From Sphaerulina vaccinii (Eukaryota; Ascomycota; Dothideomycetes; Mycosphaerellales; Mycosphaerellaceae), in assembly GCA_022570795.1 (NCBI GenBank), contig JAKUDP010000016.1, forward strand, positions 682,001 through 746,000: a stretch of 64,000 nucleotides of DNA. Reading direction: 5' to 3'. The notes below the pieces were generated by a model. The model was not told the origin of the DNA and ran no database searches. It saw nothing but the letters and a program-made list of their open reading frames with translations. Of the stretch, positions 37,879-47,063 are shown piece after piece (positions within the stretch are counted from its first letter, which is position 1; each line of letters starts with the position of its first letter). The translations under genes were made by a program, and so were the position numbers.

Positions 37879-38171
37879 TTGAGATAGCTCCATCGCTACT
37901 CGTAGATATAGCTTACTCCAATGCCTCGGGGGCTGCAAGCAGGGAAGATGAAATAATGAAACGAGTATGGCATGAATCACTTTTGATGGCTATCTATCTC
38001 TAGTACACTAATCAACGCTGCCCGCAACTTAGTTATTGACATTGTTAATAGCATATCCCTTTGGCGGATGCTGCCGTATGGGAGGGATAGCAACCCCATC
38101 ATCATAATACCTTGAGCTGCTCGTGCGTGCGGACAGAGACAAATTCACCTAATGCCCTCTCCACCACCCAG

Positions 38172-40355
38172 CTAAGGCCGATACGCACGATCACCTTTGT
38201 CCTTTCTCTTGCGCTTCTTCCTTGGTGCAGCAGCTCGTGCAGCAGCTGCTGCTGCCCTCGCAGCTCGTGTAGGCTGCAAGAAGATCTCATCATAGACACT
38301 CTTCTGATAAAATTCCCGATCACCATGTTTATGCTTCCTCGACTGATAAAGTTCCTCATCATTATAGACCATACCCTCCATAGCCTCCCAATCCATACAA
38401 TCGCAGTGTCTCAACCTCAGGAAATTGAAAGTCCGGGTCAAACTCCTTACTAGGAAGGAGTTGAAGCCACCTGGTCTCCAAGTACGAAGCCTCATGATAG
38501 CGTCCTCATCGCCATTACGCGCAGCCGCAAAATCTGCTTCTTTGTGATGATTGGCTCTTGATCCCTGAGCGACGAGATTGATGAAGCTTCCTTCGAGGTG
38601 GGTGATTGTGTCATTGAAAAGGTCCAGAGCAGTTGAAGCCGTGCCAATTCTTGATCGCCAGAAGTCATTCACTTCCTGCAGAACAGTCCGCCATTCAGGC
38701 ATTCGGGTGGGGCGGTGGGCTTCGTCATCGGGATATGCGTCGTCAGCTGCCACCATATCGAGCCAGATGTCAATGATGAGATCCGGATTGTCAATGGTAA
38801 TCTGATAGTCCTTGATCGGGTTGCCTGTTGCACTGTCTAGAGTATCCTCATCAATGTCGTGTTCGTCTAAGTCTGAAAGGCTACGAAGAGTGTTCTCCCA
38901 GTCCTCGTATAGTGGGTTGTTGCAGAAGATGTATTGCTCATTTGGATGATTTTCTATATCAGCGAACGGGGCAGAGTTCTCTTGCACGTCGTATGCTAGA
39001 TGGTTCAACACTGCCTTGTCGAAGATCGGAGTCCTGCACTGCGGGCAGGTCACTTGCCCTGGTCCTTGGGAGTTAGTGCACAGACCGAGGACGCAAGGTT
39101 TGCAGACTACATGACGCCGCGCATTTGTTGTTGGACAACGACGCAGGGCCATAGCAAAGCGCACACTAGGTGGCTGCAATGTCTTTGGAGAAGTTGGACC
39201 AGTGCTGACGGGATCAGCTGATGTGCGCGGTGAGGTGAATGTGGCTTGTTCGTCGTCTGCCCATTCAAAATCGTTCATGCAGACCAGGCACGCAGTGAGG
39301 TTGCCCTCGTCCGGCCTCACCTTTGTAAGGACGCTTGGTAGCATAGCTGCATGATCTGGCTGCCGCTTGGGCTTGAATGGATATCGGCCTCTGATGGTGG
39401 CCCAAGGTGGATCCGAGCCCGGCAGGTTCGCGCTGGTGTCATAATTCAATATCCGATGTCGAAGAGACCTCTCCGACGAACCCAGTATGGCCCTTTTGAG
39501 ATTGGCAGCCCACTGAGACCCAACATTGTCGATATTAGATAAGTGTAGCGAGTTCCCATATGGAAAGGGCCAGTGGTAGAGTCCATCATCATTGTCATTG
39601 AGCCGGCTGGTACGAGTATATCTGAATCTCCGTATTGACCACAAAATGTTGCCGTCAGGACGACTGAATTGTGTGTTCACAAGGACATGAGTTCTGATTA
39701 CGTTCTTTAATGCCTCCTCTCCAGGCGCCCTCCAAGTCTTGACAGAGATCTCAGAGCGGCCAGGATAAACAGAAATCGCACCAATCCATTCCTGAAGTCG
39801 AGAGTCCGTGATCGGAGGGGGAAGAGGACCAGCAGTATCACCAGCTGTGGCAGGCACCGGTGTCGCGTGAAGATTAGACTGTTGCATAGCATTGATTGTA
39901 TCGGGACCTGTTTCATAGTGGCTGATGTATCTGTGATCTTCGACGTCGTGTCGTCCGGCTCGTGTCCTGGCTCCAGAATAAAAGAAAAGAGAGGCTAGAG
40001 GTTCGTGCATCTGGTAGACTCCGTGAGCGTCCCTGGGGATACCAAGGTTTGATGGCTCAACGAATTCCTCGTCATTTGCCTGATCATTGCTGGAGACCAT
40101 GCCTGGGTAAGTAACTTCCACCATATGGGTCGCGGACATGGTGATGGGAGTGGCATCTGCTCCGGTGCCAATCTGTGCGATTGCCTGCAATGAAAGTAAG
40201 TATCTTTGTAGAACGGATATATGTGTATCTCAAAACGGTACATCTCTGAGCTTGTGCCCCTGTTCGAAGTGAGGATCTGAAGATCAAGCTCATGCACGTA
40301 CCTGGTTGACACGCGCGAGAGTGCAGTCACTCGCTGCTGGTACTGCATCCGCCAT
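38172..40355 (-). CDS. RING-like zinc-finger protein, unknown function
   Basis: Exon 1 40355-40302 and exon 2 40184-38172 (intron 117 nt, GTACGT..CAG) give 688 residues starting MADAVPAASDCTLARVNQ. Residues ~315-415 hold cysteine pairs in RING order: LTACLVCMNDFEW, then after an insert RRCPTTNARRHVVCKPCVLG and VTCPQCRTPIF. The insert between the first and second pairs is ~50 residues, longer than in a standard RING. A helical region follows (WRTVLQEVNDFWRSRIG). The C-terminus is an Ala/Arg/Lys-rich tail (RAARAAAAAARAAAPRKKRK) that should direct it to the nucleus. RING-type proteins are usually E3 ubiquitin ligases; whether this one is active cannot be told. Confidence 0.75.
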
Positions 40356-41117
40356 GATTAGCTGTTGAACCAAAGATGAAAGAATTGGGTAAGACTCAGT
40401 ACTGACCATAATAAGTATGCGCGGACAAAGGTCAACATCATCGCCGGATGCGATCAAGTGTCCCTGTCCACCTCTCGCGTTCTCCCGTAGTGAAAGTCTT
40501 TGTTCCTAAGCTCATCACTTTTGTCATTGTCGTTCTGGGGGCAGCTCCCAGACTAGAGAACATAATTATTGTCTGTCGAAGATGTGACCATGTTCTCCAG
40601 TATAAAGTTGTCGTTCATCGCAGGTCGAGAAACTTGCTCTCGTATCAGGTCATCATCTTGTTTTAGGAGGCCCTTTCGGAATCCTTGTCTGAATGAGAGA
40701 CGTTGAAGGGCTTATGGCGGAGCGGCGACAAAACGAAGACTGCGCGGTGAGCCAGTGCCGATGGCTGTCGTCGCCGTAGATTGTGGTATCATCTCAAGTC
40801 GATGTTGATGATGTTGTGATGAAAAAAGGTCGACGGGGAAGAAGAGTGGAGCAAGACAAGGCAAGGGCGATCGTGAGTCCATCATTCTTTACTGGTCCGA
40901 GGGGTCGTTAGTGCTTGTGGTAGCTGAGAAGTGGCACTCAGGTATATTACGGAATAGCCGCAAGCTGGTATCATTCGAGTAGGCTACCTTTTGACGTCAA
41001 ATAGTCTAGCAAGTGAGCGCTTCTCGCGCATCATAAGCTTCATTTCGATTGACCGGACGTACCTTACGCCACAACGCCTTGCTATGCCATCTTTCGCCTC
41101 CATCTAGCTTTCGTTAC
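40356..41117. other. Intergenic region
   Basis: Downstream of eIF3i and upstream of the RING-like gene. No protein-like frame, RNA gene or repeat seen. Confidence 0.35.
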
Positions 41118-42196
41118 TCAATAGTTTCCTCCTTCCCGCTCCATCTCTCGCTCGACCTCAAATTTGAAGTCAAAGAAAGGTGGGTCGAAGTGGTGTACTC
41201 GCACATATCCGTCTTCACCACCACTGCAGTATGACTTTCCTGAAGGGTCGACTGCAACATAGTTGAGAGGACCGAAATGACCTCTCACTCTGCCAACCTC
41301 CTCTTCGAAGATCTTGTGGTAGAATCGCGCTTCAAACTTTCCTTGTCGTGCAGATGTCGTTGTGACATCCATAGCTGCTTGACCACCTCCCAGAATGACA
41401 TATTGAGTCGGGTCGGGTGTCATGGCGGCGCTGTTGAGAGGAGTATCTGCGACATATGTCTTGAGCACATCGAGCGTCTTTGCGTCAATGAGCTTGGCAG
41501 TCTTGTCCTTCGATGCGGTGATGAAGTAGGTGCGGTCTGGGCTCCACTGCAGATCTGTGACAAGCGAGTTCTCTTCGTGTGGAAAGACGTGGTTCAGCTC
41601 TGAGCCGTCCTTCGCGTCGTACTGGGTAACACTGCCATCCTCGTGTCCTGCGATGATGAACTTGGTCATGTAGGAGAAACCAGCGACGGTGACCTTGGGG
41701 ATGTCGTCCACAACAATGCGCATGCTGTACTCGTTGGCCTGCTCACCCGCTGGGTCCTGGTTGATGTCGTAGACCAGAATCGAGCTGAGTTGTCCTGCGC
41801 GCTTCTCCGTCACTCCCAGAAGTTGTGTGCCATCCTCGTTGAACTCCACGCGTTTGATGGCGGTTCCGAATTCCCACGTCTTCAGCAGCTTTCCTGTTCG
41901 CACTTCCCATAATCGTATCGTGTTGTCTGCGCCGCCCGATGCGAGCAGTGTGGTGGTTGGGTCTACGTCGACGGTCCAGAGCGCACCCTGGTGGCCCTTG
42001 TATACGCCGAATCGCTCGCCATTTGTGCTGTACCAGCCGCACACGACGTGGTCCTTGGAGACGGAGAAAATAAGATCGCCTTCCTTCGAGTATTTGACCT
42101 GTGTGAGTGCGCCTGCGTCCAAAGTCAGTAGGATAGTCGCGCAAGTCAATTTCAGTGTTACTCACGCTCGTGGCCAGAAAGGAGTACTGGTCTCAT
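41118..42196 (-). CDS. TIF34: Eukaryotic translation initiation factor 3 subunit i
   Basis: Exon 1 42196-42166 (31 nt) and exon 2 42112-41118 (intron 53 nt) give 341 residues. It starts MRPVLLSGHERALTQVKYSK, the very conserved beginning of eIF3i, which is only produced by this splice. WD40 blades include DLIFSVSKDHVVCGWYS, LLASGGADNTIRLWEV, FIIAGHEDGSVTQYDAK, YFITASKDKTAKLIDAKT and YCSGGEDGYVRVHHFD. The protein is a seven-blade propeller in the eIF3 complex, with roles in mRNA recruitment and scanning in the cytosol. Length is typical. Very sure. Confidence 0.96.
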
Positions 42197-42587
42197 GTTG
42201 GCGTGTGTGATGTATTGGCAGTGAGGTGGACTGGTAACAATTATCGAAGGCAAGAGCGTGCCAAGAGTTCTGTTCGCTCTTGCCGCTTGAGTCACGAACT
42301 CATAAATTGATGGAGTGGGGTACGAAATTGATGGGGATATTGATTCAATATGGCAAAGGCAACAATATTTGGCTTTCGGAGGAGGGAAGTTGTTCCGGTC
42401 TCAGCATGGCAGCAAATTTCGAAAAGTCATACCACTCCTTTGATCTGTCTGATCCAACAATCCTCCGGCGCGTGGTGAGGACAGCTTGCTCGGGGACTGT
42501 TTTCGGGCGCATTGGGACTATAGACATAGACCGGATGCTACTCTGATAGTGTCGTCCTCTCTTTCCGCACTCCATTTCTACCACGAA
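42197..42587. promoter_or_regulatory. Divergent promoter region, eIF3i / C1-THF synthase
   Basis: About 390 bp between divergent start codons of two housekeeping genes. No specific site identified. An in-frame ATG at 42486 lies within it and could extend the C1-THF synthase, but I prefer 42588. Confidence 0.4.
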
Positions 42588-45500
42588 ATGCGACTTCCTG
42601 GCCGAACGACGATCTCCGCCGGTTGTCGCCTTTCAACCCCGCGTAGTCATCCAGCAAAAAACATTCAAGGGATTGGCCTCCGACATCTTCCTCGAACTTC
42701 TGCATTCTCCTCCCGAGCAGACATCACACGAGCAACCCATACCAGGTCCCGACGACCACTACTTATAACCGGGACAGCGTATGAGCCTGCAGGCGTCCGC
42801 TCCTTCAGTTCGACTGCCGCAAACATGACGGCCACCAAGATCGATGGCAAGGTCATTGCTCAGACCATCAGAGAGCGCATCTCCAAGGACATTGCCGACA
42901 AGCAGGCAAAGAATCCTCGCTACAAGCCAAGTCTGAAGATCATCCAGGTCGGAGGCCGCGAAGACAGCTCGACTTATGTTCGCATGAAGCTCAAGGCAGC
43001 CGAGGAAGCCAATATCTCATGCACGATTGATAACAAGGACGAGGACATCTCACAATATGAACTGCTCGAGCTCATTGAACAGTACAACAATGACGCCTCT
43101 GTTCACGGTATCCTCGTCCAACTGCCTCTGCCCAAGCACATCGATGAGTACGAAGTCACCACTTCGGTCGCCGACGAAAAGGACGTTGATGGTTTCGGAG
43201 CTCTCAACATTGGAGAGCTCGCCAAGAAGGGAGGCAAGCCATTGTTCGTACCATGCACTCCCAAGGGTGTTATGGTGCTGCTTGAAGAGAGCGGAGTTGA
43301 TGTAAGAGGCAAGAACGCTGTGGTGATTGGCAGATCAGACATTGTTGGAGCACCAGTCAGCTACCTGCTGAGAAATGCAGACGCTACAGTGACTGTATGC
43401 CACTCGAAGACTGCCAATCTGTCTGAAGTGGTCAAGACTGCGGATATTGTCATTGCTGCCATCGGTAAGGCACACTTCGTTAAGGGCGACTGGTTGAAGC
43501 CGGGCGCAGTAGTCATCGACGTTGGCACAAACTCAATCCCAGACGACACAAAGAAGTCTGGACAGCGTCTGGTTGGCGACGTCGACTTCGACAGTGCAGT
43601 CGAGGTTGCAAGCCAAATCACCCCAGTCCCAGGAGGTGTTGGACCAATGACTATTGCCATGCTGCTGTCAAATGTGGTCGATGCTGCAGATACCTTCTTC
43701 GACAGACAGAAGTCCCGTCACATCATACCTCTGCCACTCAAGCTTAAGAACCCAGTACCATCAGACATTGCTGTGTCCAGAGCACAGCACCCAAAGCTTA
43801 TCAACAAGGTTGCCTCCGAGATCGGAATTGCACCCCACGAGCTCGAGGCTTACGGCCACTACAAGGCCAAGGTCTCGTTGGATGTGCTGAAACGTCTGGA
43901 GCACCGCAAGAATGGCCGCTACATCTTGGTCGCTGGTATCACACCAACACCGCTTGGCGAGGGCAAGAGTACCACCACAATCGGTCTGACACAAGCTCTT
44001 GCTGGTCAGCTTGGACGAGTAGCATTTGCCAATGTTCGCCAGCCTTCGCAAGGTCCTACCTTTGGTATCAAGGGTGGTGCTGCTGGTGGTGGCTACAGTC
44101 AGGTCATTCCTATGGACGAATTCAACTTGCACTTGACTGGAGACATTCACGCCATTACTGCTGCAAACAATTTGCTCGCCGCGGCAATTGATACCAGGAT
44201 CTTTCACGAGTCTACGCAAAGCAACAAGGCACTATACAGTCGCCTTGTACCCAAGGTGGGAGGCAAGCGCGAATTCCTGCCCAGCATGCTCAGGAGACTG
44301 CAGAAGCTCGGCATCGAGAAGACTAACCCAGACGATCTGACCGAGGAAGAGTATGGACGCTTTGCCAGACTCGACTTTGACCTCGACACCATCACCTGGA
44401 GACGTGTTCTGGACGTGAACGATCGCCACCTGCGAGGCATTACAATCGGACAGGCACCAACAGAAAGTAAGGGTGAACCACGCGCGACTGGCTTTGACAT
44501 CTCTGTGGCCTCTGAATGTATGGCCGTGCTTGCTCTTTCCACAGACTTGAGCGACATGAAGGACCGCCTCAGCCGTATGGTCGTGGCATCGTCTAAGGCT
44601 GGCGAGCCGATTACAGTTGATGACATTGGTGCTGGTGGTGCTCTGGCCGTTCTGATGAAGGACGCTATCAAGCCTAACCTTATGCAGACACTGGAAGGAA
44701 CACCAGTCTTTGTGCACGCCGGACCTTTCGCCAATATCTCGATTGGCAACAGCTCCATCATTGCTGACCGTATCGCCTTGAAGCTTGCCGGCACTGAGCC
44801 CGACGAGGCTGCTGAGCACAACGACAAAGTTGGTTTCGTGGTCACCGAGGCTGGCTTCGACTTCACCATGGGCGGTGAACGCTTCATGAACATCAAGTGC
44901 CGTGCATCAGGCCTCGTACCGGATGTTGCTGTCATTGTGGCTACGGTTCGTGCGCTCAAGGTGCACGGTGGTGGTCCAGAGATCAAGGCAGGAGCACAAC
45001 TTGATGCAGTCTACCGCGAGGAGAATGTGGAGATCCTTCGCAAGGGCTGCACGAACTTGGCCAAGCACATTCAGAACGCGAAGTCCTACGGAGTCAAGGT
45101 CGTTGTTGCGATCAACAGATTCCACACTGACACTGATGCCGAAGCTCAAGTCATCCGAGAAGAGGCTATCAAAGCCGGAGCCGAGGACGCCATCGTGGCC
45201 AACCACTGGGCTGAAGGTGGCAAGGGCGCCATCGATCTTGCCAACGGAGTCATCAAAGCTGCCGAGACCAGCAAGCCGGAAGAATTCCAGCTCCTCTACC
45301 AAACCGAGGGCGGATCCGTGCAGGAGCGCATCGAAGCCATCGCCAAGAAGATGTATGGTGCTGACTCCGTCTCCTTCTCCGAGATCGCCCAGAAGAAGGT
45401 CGATACATACACCAAGCAAGGCTACGGTAACTTGCCTATCTGTATCGCTAAGACTCAGTACTCGATCTCACACGATCCAGCACTCAAGGGTGCTCCAACT

Positions 45501-45662
45501 GGCTTCGAGGTACCTATTAGAGACGTTCGTATGGCAGCTGGTGCTGGATATCTCTATGCTCTCGCCGCAGACATCCAGACGATTCCTGGCCTGCCTACAG
45601 CGCCTGGCTACCTCAAGGTCGATCTAGACGGAGAGACTGGCGAGATTGACGGCCTGTTTTAG
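42588..45662 (+). CDS. ADE3: Trifunctional C1-tetrahydrofolate synthase
   Basis: Intronless, 1024 residues from the ATG at 42588. Residues 1-79 are Arg/Ser/Thr-rich without acidic patches, as in a mitochondrial presequence. An internal ATG at 42825 (MTATKIDGKVIAQTIRERIS) would start a 945-residue form the size of the yeast cytosolic enzyme. The dehydrogenase/cyclohydrolase domain follows, with STYVRMKLKAAEEA (catalytic Tyr/Lys), VQLPLPKHIDE, DVDGFGALN, GRSDIVGAPVSYLL and PGGVGPMTIAML. The rest is the formate-THF ligase domain with the ATP loop TPLGEGKSTTTIGLTQAL and FGIKGGAAGGGYSQVIPMDE. It interconverts 10-formyl-, methenyl- and methylene-THF for purine, thymidylate and initiator-tRNA synthesis. 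Confidence 0.96.
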   Translation: MRLPGRTTISAGCRLSTPRSHPAKNIQGIGLRHLPRTSAFSSRADITRATHTRSRRPLLITGTAYEPAGVRSFSSTAANMTATKIDGKVIAQTIRERISKDIADKQAKNPRYKPSLKIIQVGGREDSSTYVRMKLKAAEEANISCTIDNKDEDISQYELLELIEQYNNDASVHGILVQLPLPKHIDEYEVTTSVADEKDVDGFGALNIGELAKKGGKPLFVPCTPKGVMVLLEESGVDVRGKNAVVIGRSDIVGAPVSYLLRNADATVTVCHSKTANLSEVVKTADIVIAAIGKAHFVKGDWLKPGAVVIDVGTNSIPDDTKKSGQRLVGDVDFDSAVEVASQITPVPGGVGPMTIAMLLSNVVDAADTFFDRQKSRHIIPLPLKLKNPVPSDIAVSRAQHPKLINKVASEIGIAPHELEAYGHYKAKVSLDVLKRLEHRKNGRYILVAGITPTPLGEGKSTTTIGLTQALAGQLGRVAFANVRQPSQGPTFGIKGGAAGGGYSQVIPMDEFNLHLTGDIHAITAANNLLAAAIDTRIFHESTQSNKALYSRLVPKVGGKREFLPSMLRRLQKLGIEKTNPDDLTEEEYGRFARLDFDLDTITWRRVLDVNDRHLRGITIGQAPTESKGEPRATGFDISVASECMAVLALSTDLSDMKDRLSRMVVASSKAGEPITVDDIGAGGALAVLMKDAIKPNLMQTLEGTPVFVHAGPFANISIGNSSIIADRIALKLAGTEPDEAAEHNDKVGFVVTEAGFDFTMGGERFMNIKCRASGLVPDVAVIVATVRALKVHGGGPEIKAGAQLDAVYREENVEILRKGCTNLAKHIQNAKSYGVKVVVAINRFHTDTDAEAQVIREEAIKAGAEDAIVANHWAEGGKGAIDLANGVIKAAETSKPEEFQLLYQTEGGSVQERIEAIAKKMYGADSVSFSEIAQKKVDTYTKQGYGNLPICIAKTQYSISHDPALKGAPTGFEVPIRDVRMAAGAGYLYALAADIQTIPGLPTAPGYLKVDLDGETGEIDGLF

Positions 45663-46536
45663 ACAACCAGCTCCAAATCTCTGCGCTCTCCACGCTGTTC
45701 ATTTCGTGGACAGACATGTTTGGCTGCTCGCGATGATCCAGAGATACTTTCTGGAAAACAGGGAAACTCGTGCGCGTTTTGTTCTTGAAGAAAATAAATG
45801 ATACCATGGCCTGCTTTCATCACAGCAGGTAATTGACTCGGCGTCCATATCACTCAACGTGATTTCAAGCGAGGCGTTGGCGGGGTATTCTATAGAAAAG
45901 CATATATTCGAATGCAACGACATTGCGTTGCCAAATCTCTCTGAAAACTTCCGAACACTGAGCTCGCACGAAGTGCGCCATATCGCTGACATCTGCGGGG
46001 GAGACATTCGAGATACGACGGAGACAATTGACAGATAGGCCTCCTTACCTCTCGGTGCAGCTCAGAAACTACGCCCACGAGCAACCAGACTATGTAGTAA
46101 CATAGTTCGAGAAGCTGACGGAGACGATTGACAGGTAGGCCGCCTTATCTCGGGATAGAGATCAGAGACTACGCTTACGAACAACCAGACAGCGTAGTGC
46201 CAAAGAAATGATAGGACACGGAGAAGCCAGATAGGTATGTCTTTGACACGGGTAGAGATCAGCTGCTAAATAGTGCTCCCGGCTGGCCAGCAACCCGAGG
46301 ACGACTCGATACAAAACCTCCGGATACTCACACAAAACCTCCGGACATGTGATACCGTTGTTCGACCGTAGACGATCCCAGTGGCGACTAGCGTGCATGA
46401 GATGTGACTTGTGATCAAGTCCGAAGGCCTACTCGCTGTAGTCGCTGCATCTAAACACCTCAGATGCGCTCCTAAGCAACGCTTTCTGCAAGTACATCCA
46501 TATAGCAGAACGACACCTTCGAGGACTCCTTCAAAC
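45663..46536. other. Intergenic region with a degenerate tandem repeat
   Basis: Holds a ~100-bp repeat (46017-46262) and a short duplicated ACAAAACCTCCGGA (about 46311-46345). No gene recognised apart from the promoter of the small secreted protein at its right end. Confidence 0.4.
46017..46262. repeat. Degenerate tandem repeat, period ~100 bp, 2.5 copies
   Basis: GACGGAGACAATTGACAG (46017) and GACGGAGACGATTGACAG (46117) begin two ~82-bp copies ending in CAACCAGAC..GTAGT. A third, partial copy (46214-46262) keeps GGACACGGAGAAGCCAGATAGG and GGGTAGAGATCAG. Confidence 0.65.
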
Positions 46537-46807
46537 ATGCGTCTCCTCATCCTCGTCTCAGCTCTCTTCAGCCTGACAGCATTCGCCAACCCGCTCGATC
46601 TCACTAAGGTATGTCGACGACTACACTTGTCACAGCCTGCACGAAAGACTAATGACGAGCCAGCGTGCATGTCCTGGCGCAGGCTATAGTATCGCATGTT
46701 GTGCTTGTGGTGGTTCGGGCTCTAGTGGTGGAACTTGTCCTAGTGGAATCTATGCAGGGTGTGGGTGTCACGTTCTCAGTCCTGGTGAAGCTTGTGGTGG
46801 AGGTTGA
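46537..46807 (+). CDS. Small secreted cysteine-rich protein (candidate effector)
   Basis: Exons 46537-46608 and 46664-46807 join across a 55-nt intron (GTATGT, branch-like CTAAT, CAG) to give 71 residues. The first 17 are a clean signal peptide (MRLLILVSALFSLTAFA). A short propeptide NPLDLTK follows, and the splice creates a Lys-Arg dibasic site, so Kex2-type processing would leave a ~46-residue mature peptide. That peptide has eight cysteines in the pattern C-x8-CC-x-C-x9-C-x7-C-x-C-x9-C by eye and is Gly/Ser-rich. It is not a hydrophobin: the paired cysteines are in the wrong place. Size, export signal and cysteines fit fungal effectors or antimicrobial-like peptides, but no family is recognised. 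Neither exon alone would be noticed as an ORF. Confidence 0.75.
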
Positions 46808-47063
46808 GATTCGGATAGGTCTGTATGTTGTTGGGAGATGGATGAATGGGGATGAGTGAGACTGACCAAACAGCTTCGCGCCAACTGCCGGTCGTCGAAA
46901 CATCATCTTCAAAAAGCGAGATGATCAGATGCAAGGAATCTTGAGGGCATGCATACGACGACCTTCATGGTCGGGAAGTGGCGTCCAGAGAAGTGAAGTC
47001 TTACGGCCGAGCCAATCCTCCACAGGCAGCCAAGCTTTCTCACAGAGAAGATGTACATAAGCG

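Larger units (their letters stand above)
36343..37910 (-). repeat. Tandem RNA-gene array 3 (7 units, second sequence subfamily)
   Basis: Seven minus-strand units spaced 219-251 bp with the same plan as arrays 1 and 2 but a different terminal helix: CAGTCAG (5') with CTGATTG (3') before TTTT. The internal hairpin is rebuilt as TCGATG-TA-CATCGA and relatives. The A box is TGGTCTAGCGG in several units. TATA-like boxes are clear in units 20-22 and 25, weak in 19, 23 and 24. The parallel change of both stem strands relative to arrays 1 and 2 is direct evidence that the fold is conserved. Confidence 0.8.

Noticed and set aside
17679..37910. Array units as ordinary tRNA genes
   Set aside because: A and B boxes are tRNA-like, but there is no anticodon arm or T arm with proper stem, and the unit is ~150 nt with ~60 nt after the B box.
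17679..37910. Array units as spliced-leader RNA genes
   Set aside because: CAGTAAGTCG resembles a 5' splice site, but the motif varies to GTAAATCG, no Sm-type site follows the hairpin, and trans-splicing is not known in these fungi.
46537..46807. Small secreted protein as a hydrophobin
   Set aside because: It has eight cysteines, but only one CC pair and the wrong spacing; hydrophobins need two CC pairs.
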